A DNA stretch of 64,000 nucleotides from assembly GCF_030269305.1 (NCBI RefSeq), contig NZ_BSTC01000022.1, positions 21,479 to 85,478 on the forward strand, written 5' to 3'. How positions within the stretch are numbered: position 1 is the first letter of the stretch; each line of letters begins with the position of its first letter. The DNA is from Kineosporia sp. NBRC 101731. Lineage in GTDB: Bacteria > Actinomycetota > Actinomycetes > Actinomycetales > Kineosporiaceae. Below the pieces are notes generated by a model. The model was not told where the DNA came from. It did not search any database and was given only the letters and a program-made list of their open reading frames with translations. Positions 41,447 to 51,900 of the stretch are shown piece by piece. The position numbers and the translations under genes were made by a program.

Positions 41447-41524
41447 GTGCGGATTCAGCGGAGCCCGAAGCAGCGTGACGGCGCCGAGGTTACGGAGGGG
41501 TTCACCGGTGCCCTGGAGGTACGA

Positions 41525-41803
41525 ATGGCCGTCATCACGTCGGTAGTCATGCTCGCAACCACTACTAACGATGGGCCCTCGCTCAACTCCAACGGAGTGG
41601 TCGAGTGGGGCGTCAAGAACATCATCCCGCTGGTTCTGCTGGTGATCGGGATAGGCATCATCGCCTCTGCCCGAAAAGGCAGGATCAGTGACAACGCCAA
41701 CACCCTGACCAACGTGATGCTGGGTATGGGGGTCATCGCCGGCGCCGCCGTGCTCTACGGCTTCGCCGGTCAGTTGACCGAACTGGTGTTCGGGAACGGC
41801 TGA
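41525..41803 (+). CDS. Small two-helix membrane protein of T4SS-like operon
   Basis: A 92-aa membrane protein. After a short start (MAVITSVVMLATTTNDGP) come two hydrophobic helices: IIPLVLLVIGIGIIASA and VMLGMGVIAGAAVLYGF. The size and layout recall VirB2/TrbC-type pilins, but no processing site is clear. ATG 41525 has GGAGG five bases upstream, better than the longer frame from 41447. It is the first gene of a six-gene operon and is followed three bases later by another small membrane protein. Confidence 0.75.
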   Translation: MAVITSVVMLATTTNDGPSLNSNGVVEWGVKNIIPLVLLVIGIGIIASARKGRISDNANTLTNVMLGMGVIAGAAVLYGFAGQLTELVFGNG

Positions 41804-41806
41804 GGC

Positions 41807-42187
41807 ATGCGGGTATCGCCTGATGACGAGGTCTATCGGGTCAACACCGTGTGGCTCGGCCCGAGCGGGCTGACCTTTCCCTGGACAGCCAGGTACAGCG
41901 CGTATGCGGCCTGGTTGGTGGCTTTCCTGCTCATCCTGCTCGTCGAGGCTGTCACCCCGCTCAAGGTGCACATCCCGCCGGTGTGGGAGCTCTGCATCGC
42001 CACGCTCGGAACCTACGGGCTGATGGGCTTCATCGATCATGAGCGCCCAGCCAGGGCGGTCTGGCAGACCTTCGTCTCGGATCTCACCGCTCCCCGGGCA
42101 GGCCGCGCTAGTAAGTACCGGCTGCAGCCCAAGGTCCGGGTACGGGACAAACGCACCTCAGCCCGGGCACGCAGGGCCAGCAGCTAG
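41807..42187 (+). CDS. VirB3/PrgI-like small membrane protein
   Basis: A 126-aa protein with two closely spaced membrane helices (about 31-50, YAAWLVAFLLILLVEAV, and 60-77) followed by a basic C-terminal tail (KYRLQPKVRVRDKRTSARAR). The two-helix hairpin immediately before a VirB4-like ATPase fits VirB3 or PrgI proteins; this is inference from position and topology. Its ATG lies three bases after the previous stop, so translation is probably coupled. Confidence 0.72.
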   Translation: MRVSPDDEVYRVNTVWLGPSGLTFPWTARYSAYAAWLVAFLLILLVEAVTPLKVHIPPVWELCIATLGTYGLMGFIDHERPARAVWQTFVSDLTAPRAGRASKYRLQPKVRVRDKRTSARARRASS

Positions 42188-42206
42188 GGAGAGACGCGGC
42201 CACCTC

Positions 42207-45119
42207 ATGGGGATCTTCAGCAGCGGCCAGACCCGGGCCGCGAACATGGCACTGGCGTTGCGGACTATCGAGGGCAATCTGGCGTTCACGGATCAGGCCG
42301 CCTGGGCCTGGTTCGCGCTACCCACGCAGCGCTGGGCCTTCCGGGCCGATGGTGACCGACTCAACCTGATCATCGACACGGCGACCCGGATGGCTGCGCT
42401 GTCCGGCCGTCGCCTGCACCTGCGGGTGACATCGCGACCGTACCCGGCCGCTTCCTGGGCCCGGGCACTGGACGCGCGCACGCCTGACCCGCTGCCCGGT
42501 ATCGACGGGAACACCTGGGCCGATCACCTGGTCAGCGCGCAGCAGCACGTCCGCGCGTCGACCATGGCCGAGAAAGAGGTCTACCTCGGCGTCCAGGTGA
42601 GCGAGCGGTCCCAGATGGCGAGCTTCACCCAGCGGGTGCTACGCCGTCCCACCCTCGGCGAGCTGCAGAAGGTGGACAAGGACGCCGCGCTGGTCGCCGA
42701 GGCGATCGCCGGCCCCGGTCTGGAGGGCCGTCCGGTCACGCCGCGCGAGCTGGAGTGGCTGATGCGCCGTTCCCTGGGGCTCGGCCTGCCCGCTCCCGGC
42801 GCTCTCTCCCCGGTGCAGGATGGCCGCTGGGAGACCGAAGACCTGTACGAGCTCACCGAGGGCGTCGTGCACGAGGCCGAGCCGTTCGCGCCGACCGTGA
42901 AGGTCGCCCGCCGCGACCCCGGCGGCTCCGGCACCGAACGTCACGTCAGCGTCCTCACCGTCGGCCGGGTCGACGAGATCGAGATCCCCGACCCCTCGCA
43001 CGAGCCCTGGCTGGTGCACGCCGACCGCCTGCCGTTCGCGGTCGAGTGGTCGATCCGCCTGGACGTCCTGGACGGCGACCAGGCGCTCGACGCCGTGCAG
43101 CGGAAACTGCTGGTGGTCCGGGACATGCAGCGCCACTACCGCGACCACGACCTGGACGAGCCGCTGGCCCTCGAGCGTCAGGCCCGGCAGGCCCGGGCCA
43201 TCGAGGACGAGATGACGACCGGCGGCGACACCACCGCCTCCCGGGTCCACGGCTGGTTCCGGATCGCGGTGTCCGGCGCCACCCAGGAAGAGGCCCTGGA
43301 GCGAGCCCGGCAGGTCGTCGACACGTACCGCAAGCGGCAGGTCACGATCGCCCACCCGAAGGGGCAGCACGGGTTGTTGCGCGAGTTCATCCCGGGGGAA
43401 CCGCTCTCGTCCACGGCCTACCGCCGTCGACTGCCCACGCTCTACTACGCGGCCGGGGTCCCGGCCGCCTCGTCCTCGCTGGGTGACCGGCGGGGCCCGT
43501 ACATCGGCCACACCGCCGCCTCCAGCCGGCGGGCCGTCATGTTCGACACCCACTTCGCCACCGAGGTCCGCGAGACCTCGGGTCTGGTCCCGATCGTCGG
43601 TGCGCTGGGTTCCGGCAAGTCGGTCCTCGCCGGGCTGATCACCTACGAGGCCGTGCGCCGCGGCATCACCTCGGTGATGCTCGACCCGTCCGGCCCGTTG
43701 GCCCGGCTCACCGAACTGCCCGAGCTGCGCGACCGGTCCCGGCACATCGACCTGACCTCGGCGCCGTCGGGCACGCTCAACCCGTACGCCGTGGTGGTCC
43801 AGCCCCGGCCGGAGGACTACCCGACGCTCGACGCCCTGGAAGAGGCCCGCACACTGGCTGCGCAGGACCGCAAGCTCCTGGCCCTGGACGTGGCCACGAT
43901 GTTGCTGCCGCCCGGCCTGGCCGCCGCGCCGCGCACCCGGCTCGTGCTCACCGAGGCGATCCGGGCGACCAAGGGCGCACCGCAGACCAGTCTGTGGACC
44001 GTGGTCGAGTTCCTGGAGTCCCGGCAGGACGACCACGCCGCCGACATCGCGGCCTACCTGCGCGACATGGCCGAGATGCCGCTCGCCCGGTTGTTCTTCC
44101 CGATCGGCCCGAGCACCGAGCCGATCCACGACGAAGCCGTGCTGACCGTGCTGACCATGCCCGGGCTGCTGCTGCCGCCCGGTTCCGTACCCCGCGAGCA
44201 CTGGTCCACCCAGGAGCAGATGGCCGTGCCCCTGCTGCACCTGGCCTCCTGGTACGCGACCCGCACGATCTACGGCCGGCCGCGCAACGAGCGCAAGCTC
44301 GTGGCCCTCGACGAGACCCACTTCCTCGGTGAATGGGGCGCCGGGCGGGCGCTTTTCACCAGGCTCGGCCGAGACAGCCGAAAGTGGAACACCTGCGTCC
44401 TGGCCGCTTCCCAGAACCCCGCCGACGTTCTCGGCATGGAAGTCTCCAACTTCATCTCAGCCGCGTTCGTCGGACGGATCGAGGACGACCAGGTGGCCGC
44501 TGACGCCCTGCGCATGCTGCGGGTTCCGCCCGGGGTCGGGTACGAGGGTGTACTGGCCCGGCTCTCCCCCCGCTCGAGTACCGGAAACCGTTCCGGCCTG
44601 CGCGAGTTCGTCATGCGCGACGTCGACGGCAATGTCGACCGGATGCGGGTGGACCTGGATCATCTGCCGCAGGTCCTGGCCGCCCTGGACACCACCGCCG
44701 CACCGTCGTCGCTGCCTCGCCCGCCGGAGGAGTCGCGGCCGATCCGCGAACCTCGCACCGACCAGATCGACCTCACCGCAGTGGAACTCGACCCGTCCGG
44801 CGCGCCCGTGGGTTCCGGCCGGCCGGTCGCCAGCGGTGTGGGTGGTTCCTGGAGCTCCCGCGGTGGGCTGCGTAACGGCACTGATCCCCAGACCCCACCC
44901 GGAGGGTCCCGGCACGCCCTGCCCGTCGGCGCGTCCCGGGCCCGCCGGGGCACCCGTCCGCGGAACGGCACCGCCACCGGTGAGCACGCGACTCTCGGTA
45001 CCGGATCGCACCGGGTGCTCGACGGCCCGGGTGATTCACCCTCCACGAACGGGAACGGCTGGCCGGCCGCTCCCTCGGACAACGACCGTCGTTCCGACGA
45101 GACCGGTGGGCAGCGATGA
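42207..45119 (+). CDS. VirB4-like conjugation/secretion ATPase
   Basis: A 970-aa ATPase. The N-terminal 440 residues (NMALALRTIEGNLAFTDQAA, WFALPTQRWAFRADGDR) form the non-catalytic half of VirB4-type proteins. The P-loop domain has Walker A GALGSGKS (465-472), Walker B with D702-E703 in LVALDETHFLG, and the ASQNP motif. The last 100 residues are Pro/Gly/Ser-rich. It resembles the actinobacterial ATPases I remember under the label SCO6880 family, linked to conjugation genes. An upstream open frame to 42039 overlaps the previous gene, so ATG 42207 is used; AGGGAGAG lies 13 bases upstream. The stop overlaps the next start. Confidence 0.85.
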   Translation: MGIFSSGQTRAANMALALRTIEGNLAFTDQAAWAWFALPTQRWAFRADGDRLNLIIDTATRMAALSGRRLHLRVTSRPYPAASWARALDARTPDPLPGIDGNTWADHLVSAQQHVRASTMAEKEVYLGVQVSERSQMASFTQRVLRRPTLGELQKVDKDAALVAEAIAGPGLEGRPVTPRELEWLMRRSLGLGLPAPGALSPVQDGRWETEDLYELTEGVVHEAEPFAPTVKVARRDPGGSGTERHVSVLTVGRVDEIEIPDPSHEPWLVHADRLPFAVEWSIRLDVLDGDQALDAVQRKLLVVRDMQRHYRDHDLDEPLALERQARQARAIEDEMTTGGDTTASRVHGWFRIAVSGATQEEALERARQVVDTYRKRQVTIAHPKGQHGLLREFIPGEPLSSTAYRRRLPTLYYAAGVPAASSSLGDRRGPYIGHTAASSRRAVMFDTHFATEVRETSGLVPIVGALGSGKSVLAGLITYEAVRRGITSVMLDPSGPLARLTELPELRDRSRHIDLTSAPSGTLNPYAVVVQPRPEDYPTLDALEEARTLAAQDRKLLALDVATMLLPPGLAAAPRTRLVLTEAIRATKGAPQTSLWTVVEFLESRQDDHAADIAAYLRDMAEMPLARLFFPIGPSTEPIHDEAVLTVLTMPGLLLPPGSVPREHWSTQEQMAVPLLHLASWYATRTIYGRPRNERKLVALDETHFLGEWGAGRALFTRLGRDSRKWNTCVLAASQNPADVLGMEVSNFISAAFVGRIEDDQVAADALRMLRVPPGVGYEGVLARLSPRSSTGNRSGLREFVMRDVDGNVDRMRVDLDHLPQVLAALDTTAAPSSLPRPPEESRPIREPRTDQIDLTAVELDPSGAPVGSGRPVASGVGGSWSSRGGLRNGTDPQTPPGGSRHALPVGASRARRGTRPRNGTATGEHATLGTGSHRVLDGPGDSPSTNGNGWPAAPSDNDRRSDETGGQR

Positions 45120-47383
45120 GGCACCGTCGGCGCGCCGTTGTCATTGCCGCCGCAGCGTTGGCCCTGGCCGTCGCCGGTGCCATCGCCGCCCCGGCGGCCC
45201 TGGCCTCCGGTAGTACCGGTCCGGCCGTGAAAGCATCGGCCGCACAGACCGTCGGCGTAGGCGTTGCCTCACCCGGCAGCGTCACCACGGCCGGTCTGCT
45301 CAGCGCCCCCGCCGCGCCCTTCTCCGACTGCGCCGAGGCCCCGGTGCCGGAGGTACCCGGTCGCGGTGTGGTCGGCTTCTTCGAGACGCCGCCCAAAACC
45401 CTTCCGGCGGATGAAGACCCGTTCGCCGACAACGCCAAGGTCTCGATCTACGAGGTCTACGGCTACGCCGGGGTGCGGTGGAACACGTACGACCTCGGGT
45501 GTGGCTCGGACATCGTCCGTAACCCCGACGCCTCGATCGGCACGGCCATCGGCAACTGGATCCTCGAGGTCCCGACCACGATGGTCGCCGCCACCGGCGC
45601 CGTGCTGGACGCCGCGTTCTCCCCCGACTTCCTCGGCGTCTTCGACCCGCTGATCACCAACGTCGTGGACACGCTGCAGCGCACCGTGTTCGAGCGCTGG
45701 GCGTTCGTCGTGGTCGCCGCACTCGGCCTGCTGCTCATCTGGCGGTCCCGGCAGGCCTCGCTGGCCTCGTCGGCCGGGGCCATCGGCTGGGCGCTGTTCG
45801 TGATGGTGCTGGTCACCATGGTGTTCCGCTGGCCCCTGGTGGCCGGGCACGCCGCCGATCAGACCGTCACCACCACCCTCTCCGCGGTGTCCAGCGGGCT
45901 CAACGGGAAGTCCGCCGACGGCAACGCCGGCGCGGGCACCGAGGCGACCTCCGGAATGCACCAGTCCCTGCTTTACGAGTCCTGGCTCGGCGGCACCTTC
46001 GGCAGTACCGACTCCGACGTGGCCGAGAAATACGGTCCGGTCATCTTCGACGCCACCGCGCTCACCTGGCGCGAGGCCGCGGTCATGCAGTCCGACCCGG
46101 CGCAGGGCAGGAAGATCATCGAGGCCAAGGAGAAGAAGTTCGAGACCGCGGCCAAGGAGATCAAGTCCGCCGACCCGGACGCTTACGAGTACCTCACCGG
46201 CAAGCGCTCGGACAGCCGGGTGGGCTACGCCATGCTCGCGCTCATCGCCACCCTCTGTACGGTGCCGTTCCTGTTCATCGCCGGCCTGCTCGTGCTCGGG
46301 GCGCTGATCATCGTCCGCTTCGGTGTCATGCTCTTCCCCGCCTTCGCGACGCTGGGCCTGTTCCCGACCATGCGGACCCTGGTGACGGGAATCGGCAGCA
46401 CCGTCGCCGCGGCCCTGATCAACGCCATGGTCTTCGGTATCGGCGCGTCGGTCACGGTGCTCGGGATGGGCGTGCTGCTCTCCCCGACCAGCGCCACCCC
46501 GGGCTGGCTGAGCGTGATCCTCATGCTGCTGCTGACGATCGTCATGTGGGTGGCGCTGCGTCCTTTCCGGCGCCTCACCCAGATGGTCAACAGCCGGGAG
46601 AACCACTTCGCCGGCGCGGCGGGCGGGGTCTCCACCACGGCCCGGGGAGCGGCCCGCACCAGCACCCGCATCCTCACCGGTGCGCTCAGCACCTTCCTCG
46701 GCGTCTCGACCGCTCAGCGAGCCAACCCGGCCCAGGCGATCGCCGACGCCCAGGCCGCGGAGGGCCGCGCCCCGCAACGCATCGAGGGCATCAGCAACTA
46801 CCCCGTCCCGGCCACGGCCGAAGGGGTCCTGCCGGCCGAGGCCCAGGGCGCACCCGCCCCGGTGGTCGCAGCGCCGGCCTCTCTCAGCAATGGCGTCACG
46901 GTCAACACCAGCCAGGTCACCGTGGTCCGCGGACCGGCCGTCACGAGCCGCGGCGAGGCCGGAGCGGCCCCGGCCGTTCCCAGTGAGGGCGGTGAGATCT
47001 ACGCACCCACCGTCGCACCCGGCAGCCGGATCGAGTCCGCGACGGTCAGCCAGGGCAGCGGAGCCGGCCGGGCCGCCGCCCGGGCCGCCCTCTCCGGATT
47101 CGGCGGACCGGCCGAACGCGAAGACACCCCAGGTCGTTTCGAGACCGGTAGCACTCCCGGCCGGCCGAAGCGCGAGTTCGCCGCCGAGCCCGCGGCCAAG
47201 GTCGGCAGCGAGGGCTGGCGGCCCCAGGACGACGGCGCCCCGGTCATCCGTCCCGGCGACCGCGGCTTCCAGCGTCTGGAGAGCGAACCCTCGGACCATT
47301 TCGAGACCGAGCTCGACGAGGTCTTCCGCCCGCACCGTTCCGGCGCGGAATCCAGCTCTGACGACCGCGCCGGGCAACGGTAG
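45116..47383 (+). CDS. VirB6/TrbL-like polytopic membrane protein
   Basis: A 755-aa protein. A signal peptide (MRHRRRAVVIAAAALALAVA) is followed by an exported loop with several cysteines. About seven membrane helices lie between residues 195 and 485 (for example WAFVVVAALGLLLIW, LFIAGLLVLGALIIV, LSVILMLLLTIVMWVAL). A cytoplasmic Pro/Ala-rich tail of 270 residues ends in an acidic stretch. The topology fits the TrbL/VirB6 channel. Its ATG overlaps the ATPase stop (ATGA). It resembles proteins I recall as the SCO6881 family. Confidence 0.8.
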   Translation: MRHRRRAVVIAAAALALAVAGAIAAPAALASGSTGPAVKASAAQTVGVGVASPGSVTTAGLLSAPAAPFSDCAEAPVPEVPGRGVVGFFETPPKTLPADEDPFADNAKVSIYEVYGYAGVRWNTYDLGCGSDIVRNPDASIGTAIGNWILEVPTTMVAATGAVLDAAFSPDFLGVFDPLITNVVDTLQRTVFERWAFVVVAALGLLLIWRSRQASLASSAGAIGWALFVMVLVTMVFRWPLVAGHAADQTVTTTLSAVSSGLNGKSADGNAGAGTEATSGMHQSLLYESWLGGTFGSTDSDVAEKYGPVIFDATALTWREAAVMQSDPAQGRKIIEAKEKKFETAAKEIKSADPDAYEYLTGKRSDSRVGYAMLALIATLCTVPFLFIAGLLVLGALIIVRFGVMLFPAFATLGLFPTMRTLVTGIGSTVAAALINAMVFGIGASVTVLGMGVLLSPTSATPGWLSVILMLLLTIVMWVALRPFRRLTQMVNSRENHFAGAAGGVSTTARGAARTSTRILTGALSTFLGVSTAQRANPAQAIADAQAAEGRAPQRIEGISNYPVPATAEGVLPAEAQGAPAPVVAAPASLSNGVTVNTSQVTVVRGPAVTSRGEAGAAPAVPSEGGEIYAPTVAPGSRIESATVSQGSGAGRAAARAALSGFGGPAEREDTPGRFETGSTPGRPKREFAAEPAAKVGSEGWRPQDDGAPVIRPGDRGFQRLESEPSDHFETELDEVFRPHRSGAESSSDDRAGQR

Positions 47384-47420
47384 GGCCAGCGTCAGATGAC
47401 ATCCAGTTCGGCAGGTTCCC

Positions 47421-47927
47421 ATGGTTGCTGACTTCATCACCTGGCTCTGCAAGAGCCCGCGCCGCCTGGTCGTGGTCAGCCTGAGCGCGATCATCCTGAT
47501 CTTCGTGATCGGCAGTGCCGCCGTCGGCGACAACGAGAAGAGCAACAGCAACGATAGTGGAGACGACCTGACCCGGGCCGCCGTGACCGCGGCCGTGGTT
47601 CCCGCGTCCGACCAATATGTCTCCGCCGCAGTCAATTTCGTCAGGCTGTGGGCCGAGCTGAAACCGGGTGAGACGTCGGCCGACTGGCTGGCCGCGCTCA
47701 CCCCGCTGGCGACCCAGGACTACGCCACGGCCCTGAAGAGCACCGACACCGCCACCCTCCCGGGCACCCAGCCCGAGGGTGAACCGGTGGTCCGGTTCCT
47801 CGCCCAGGAGTCGTCCATGATCGCCGTCCCCCTCGCGGACGGGTCATCGGTGCTGGTGACCGTGGTCGCCGGGGAGGGGACGTCCGAGCCGATGGTGTCC
47901 GACGTGCAGCCCAACACCGGAGACTGA
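47421..47927 (+). CDS. VirB8/TcpC-like single-pass protein
   Basis: A 168-aa protein with one N-terminal membrane helix (about 17-36, LVVVSLSAIILIFVIGSAA), then a small extracytoplasmic domain starting at about residue 60 (SAAVNFVRLWAELKPG, ADWLAALTPLATQDY). This is the pattern of NTF2-like VirB8/TcpC domains. It lies 37 bases after the TrbL-like gene and three bases before the hydrolase gene, all in the same operon. No enzymatic motif is seen. Confidence 0.72.
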   Translation: MVADFITWLCKSPRRLVVVSLSAIILIFVIGSAAVGDNEKSNSNDSGDDLTRAAVTAAVVPASDQYVSAAVNFVRLWAELKPGETSADWLAALTPLATQDYATALKSTDTATLPGTQPEGEPVVRFLAQESSMIAVPLADGSSVLVTVVAGEGTSEPMVSDVQPNTGD

Positions 47928-47930
47928 GCC

Positions 47931-48959
47931 ATGGAACGGCGTGTACCGCTCAAACTGGTGATCGCGCTCCTGGCGGTCCTTGCCTTCCTCGGGGGCGGCC
48001 TGGTTCTGGTGCCGGCCATGATGATGATGGGCATTGCCGGAGTGTCGGAAGACGAGGCCAGCGGCGTCTCCCGGGCCCGGTGCAGCCCGATCTCCCAGAC
48101 CGGTAACACCAACGTCGTGCTCAACGACGAACAGCTCGCGAACGCCCAGACGGTGATCGAGACCGGGGTCTCGCTCGACGTCCCGGCCCGCGGACTGGTC
48201 GTGGCCGTGGCGACCGCCATGCAGGAGTCGACGCTGCAGAACCTCTCCGGGGGCGACCTGGACAGTGTGGGGCTCTTCCAGCAGCGTGATGCCTGGGGTT
48301 CGCAGGCGCAGCGGACGGACCCGGAGCAGGCGGCCAAGATGTTCTACACCGGCGGTCAGGGCGGCCAGCGCGGTCTGAAGGACATCCGTGGCTGGGAGTC
48401 GATGCCGGTCACCGAGGCCGCCCAGGCCGTACAGGCATCGGCCTTCCCGTTCGCCTATGCCCGCTGGGAGTCCATGGCCTCCTCCCTGGTGGAGTCCGTG
48501 GTCGGCGACGACCCCCTGGGCTGCGACGAGAACGCGGTCGCGGCCAACCTGCCCACCGGCTCGGTCGGGAAGATGCTCCAGACCGCGCTGGAACAGCAGG
48601 GTGACCCGTACGTCTGGGGGGCCGTGGGCCCGGAGTCGTTCGACTGCTCCGGCCTCATCGTCTATTCCTGGCGCAAGGCCGGTCACCCGCTGAGGATCCG
48701 GACGGCGGCCCAGATGATGGACAACTCCACGATCATCGAGCCGGGCCAGGAGAAGCCGGGCGACCTGCTCTTCAGCGCGCTCGGCCAGCGTGGTTCGGCC
48801 GGGCACGTGATGATCGTGGTGGAGCCGGGCACTGCCGTCCAGGCGCCGAGAACCGGCCTGGACGTCAAGCTCTCCAAGTACAAGGTCGACGGCGTACACA
48901 ACAAGATCGGCCGGCTCAACGACTCGGCCTTCCTCCAGAGCGCGCCGGCACCGGCCTGA
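47931..48959 (+). CDS. NlpC/P60 peptidoglycan hydrolase (VirB1-like)
   Basis: A 342-aa exported enzyme. After an N-terminal helix (about 8-30), residues 60-185 resemble a lysozyme/transglycosylase-like domain (ATAMQESTLQNL, VGLFQQRDAWG) with a Glu in MQEST. The C-terminal NlpC/P60 domain has C239 in FDCSGLIVYSW and H292 in SAGHVMIV. It would open peptidoglycan for a secretion channel, like VirB1. It is the last gene of the T4SS-like operon and ends one base before the convergent 1268-aa gene, so no terminator space remains. Confidence 0.87.
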   Translation: MERRVPLKLVIALLAVLAFLGGGLVLVPAMMMMGIAGVSEDEASGVSRARCSPISQTGNTNVVLNDEQLANAQTVIETGVSLDVPARGLVVAVATAMQESTLQNLSGGDLDSVGLFQQRDAWGSQAQRTDPEQAAKMFYTGGQGGQRGLKDIRGWESMPVTEAAQAVQASAFPFAYARWESMASSLVESVVGDDPLGCDENAVAANLPTGSVGKMLQTALEQQGDPYVWGAVGPESFDCSGLIVYSWRKAGHPLRIRTAAQMMDNSTIIEPGQEKPGDLLFSALGQRGSAGHVMIVVEPGTAVQAPRTGLDVKLSKYKVDGVHNKIGRLNDSAFLQSAPAPA

Positions 48960-48960
48960 A

Positions 48961-51900
48961 TCAGCCCGCCGTCCGCATGAGTTCGACCGTGATCACCGTA
49001 TCGTCCATGATCGCCACCGCACCGCCCATCGCCGCGTCGTTGCCCTCACCCCGCGCGGCCTGGGCGGATGCCTGACTCATCGACCGTTCCACGGCCGACC
49101 AGTCCACCGCGGCCCAGTCGGCCCAGGAGTCGGGCTCCCCGGGAAGCCGCACGGTGAGGTGCCCGCGGAAGGTGCGCCCGTTGGCGACCTCCATGGTCAC
49201 GAACCAGACGTCGATCTTCTCCAGCGCCTCGCCGTACGCGTGCCCGGCGGGACCGTACGTCTCCAGCGCCCGGGCCAGGTTCCGGAGCGTCTCGCGCAGC
49301 ACTCCGGGCCGGTCCGGTGTTCTCAGAAAGATCTGCAGCAGAAGGCGTTCCCGCTGACCGGAGGCACCGTCGAGCATCCGCGCGCTGAGCCGACGGTCGA
49401 CCGCGACGATCAGCCGGTCCGAGGGCCGCATCCAGTGCTGCAGCGTGTCCCGCAGCGAGTCCTCCCGGGCGGGAGCCCCGGAAAGACGTTCCCGCCCGAC
49501 CAGGAACAGCACCGTCTGCCCGTAGACCCCCTCGACGGTCAGGCTCGCCAGCTCGAAGTTCGGCGCCTGGGTGGCCAGCCCGGTCAGCACGTCGCGCAGC
49601 AGGCCGACGCGGGAGTGCGCGGTCAGGGCCAGCGTGCGCCAGTTGCGTTCCGGATCACTGGCCGCCTCGTCGTCCGGTACCACGTCGAAGTCTTTGTCGC
49701 TCAAGGGTTTCGACGACGAAAGGGGGGACAACGGCGGACGTTCGGCGTTGATCTGCACCAGCACCGAGAGCTTGCCCCCGCCGAAGGCCATGCCGTCCAT
49801 GCGGTGTACCCGGTAGAGGAAGGAACCCAGACCCCGCAGCGAGTCGCCCCGGCGGTAGGTGACCCCGACGCTGAGCTGGATCCACCGCAGGCCCTGGCCG
49901 GCGTGGCCGGGTGGTGGCGGGGCCGGTAGCTGCACGCTGCCGACCTGGAAGTTGTAGCGGGCCGCGGCGGACACCACGGCCATCACCGGGTGCCGGGACA
50001 GGGCGATGGCCACCGGCGACACCGGCAGACCGATCATGATCCGCAGCACCCATTCCGGCGGCTCCTGCGGTGCCACCCGGTCCGGGTCGAGAGGCACCGG
50101 GGCGACCACGTCGTCCTTGTCCCCGCTGACGGCCCGCCAGTCGTCCATCGGCTGGTCGCGGAAGACCAGGTAGGTCATGGCCCGGCCGGCGGTGGCGGAC
50201 TGCACGGCGCCGAGCAGGTTCACCGGGTCGGGAGCGGCGGCCCGCACGTCGACGCCGCGCGCGTTGAGGAAGCGCACCACCGACCGCCGAGCGGTGGTCA
50301 CCGGGTTGCCACCCGTCTGGCTTCCCTCCAGCAGCCGTAGCAACTGCCCCTCCCCGGCGGGGCGGGTGACCACGTAGGCGAACGCGTCCCGGCCCAATAG
50401 CAGAGCCTCGGTGATCAGGGCCCGGCTGCGGCGCCCGCGCAGCATGTCCACGCGGGCGTACTCGGGCGAGTAGGCGCTGGTGACCCTCATCCGGGCCGAC
50501 CGGGAGCGTTGTCCGGGCTTGGACCGCAGCGGCTCGGTGCGACGGAACCGCAGCATCAGCAGCGACTGCACCACGAAGGCGGTGACGGCGGCCCCGGTGG
50601 CGTAGTGCAGGGGCAGCAGGGCCAGGGCCATGGCCAGCAGCACGGTGGGCAGCACCGAACCGAACATCAGCCAGTAGGTGGCCCGGGTCATCAGGCCGCG
50701 CAGGGTGGAGGCGTGCCCGAGTTCCACCCGGCCGGCCAGCACCGCCGAGAACAACGTGAGGATGGTGGCCAGCACCTGCACGGCATCCCCGGCGCCGTCC
50801 CCCTTGGGCGGGTAGAGGCCCAGCAACACGCAGAGCACCCCGAGCACGGCCAGGTTCAGGCCGCCGGTGTAGCGGGCCACGTCGGAGACCTCGGACAGCG
50901 CCAGGTCAGCCTCGATCCGGGCCCGGATCGGCCGGGCCCGGATCGCGATGTCGTCGACCGAACTGGCCCGCAGCATCACGAGATTCACACTGGCGGTGTT
51001 CACGTCGACGCGGCGCCGCATCCAGCGGGGGAACCAGGAGCCGGAGTCCCAGGCCTGCCACAGCCCGGCCATGCCGTCGCCGAGCACCCCGTCGGCACGC
51101 ACCCGGTCGAGATGCCCGCGCAGCTCACGCAGTCGCGTGTCCAGGCGGCGGGTGAGCTCCTCCCGGGTCGGGCGCCGCTGCCCCCGGGAGAACCACCCGC
51201 GCGGCCCACCGTCGTCCGCCAGTTCTTCGTGCGTCGCCTCGACCAGGTAGTAGCGCAGGCTGTCGAGTGCGGAATCCACCTTGTGCAGCGCCATCTCGGC
51301 GATCTGCACGTCCACCCAGGAGGAGGGGCGATCGGGCGGCATCTGCCGGGGGAACAGGCGTCGCATCAGCGCCTCGAGGCGCTCGAACGGGCTGGGAAGC
51401 TCGACGTCGATACGTCCCTGCACCCGGTCTCCACGGCAGACCACCCCCTCGGGCAGCACCAGCCGGATCTGCCGGTCCGCGTGGGCGGTCGGGGCGAGCA
51501 GGTCGATGCTCAGCAGGGCCCGGGGCTGGAACCAGGCCCGCCCCTGCCGCACCAGCCGTCGCGAGGGCACGTGCACCGTGTACGACATCGGCCTGCCCTC
51601 GTCGCGGATCGCGATGACGACCAGGGTGGTCCCGACCAGCGCCTCGAGGATCTCCCCGACGTGCGAGCCGAGCGCCGGCCGCAACCGGCCACCGTCTTCC
51701 AGCCAGGAGTCGACCCGGGAATCGACGGCGATCGGACCGGTCCCCGGTCCACCCGGAACATTGGGCCCGGTCAGGACTTTCATGACCTCGGTATCCAGCC
51801 CGGGTCGCGGTCCGGCGGTCCGCTCCGGCGCCTGGACCACGGCAATGGTGGACGTCGGCGGGCTCGGCTCGGGCGGGTGGAGGCCGGCCGGGGCGTCCGC

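Noticed and set aside
42639..44321. 560-codon minus-strand open frame inside the VirB4-like gene
   Set aside because: Antisense to clear Walker A and B motifs; composition is that of a shadow frame.
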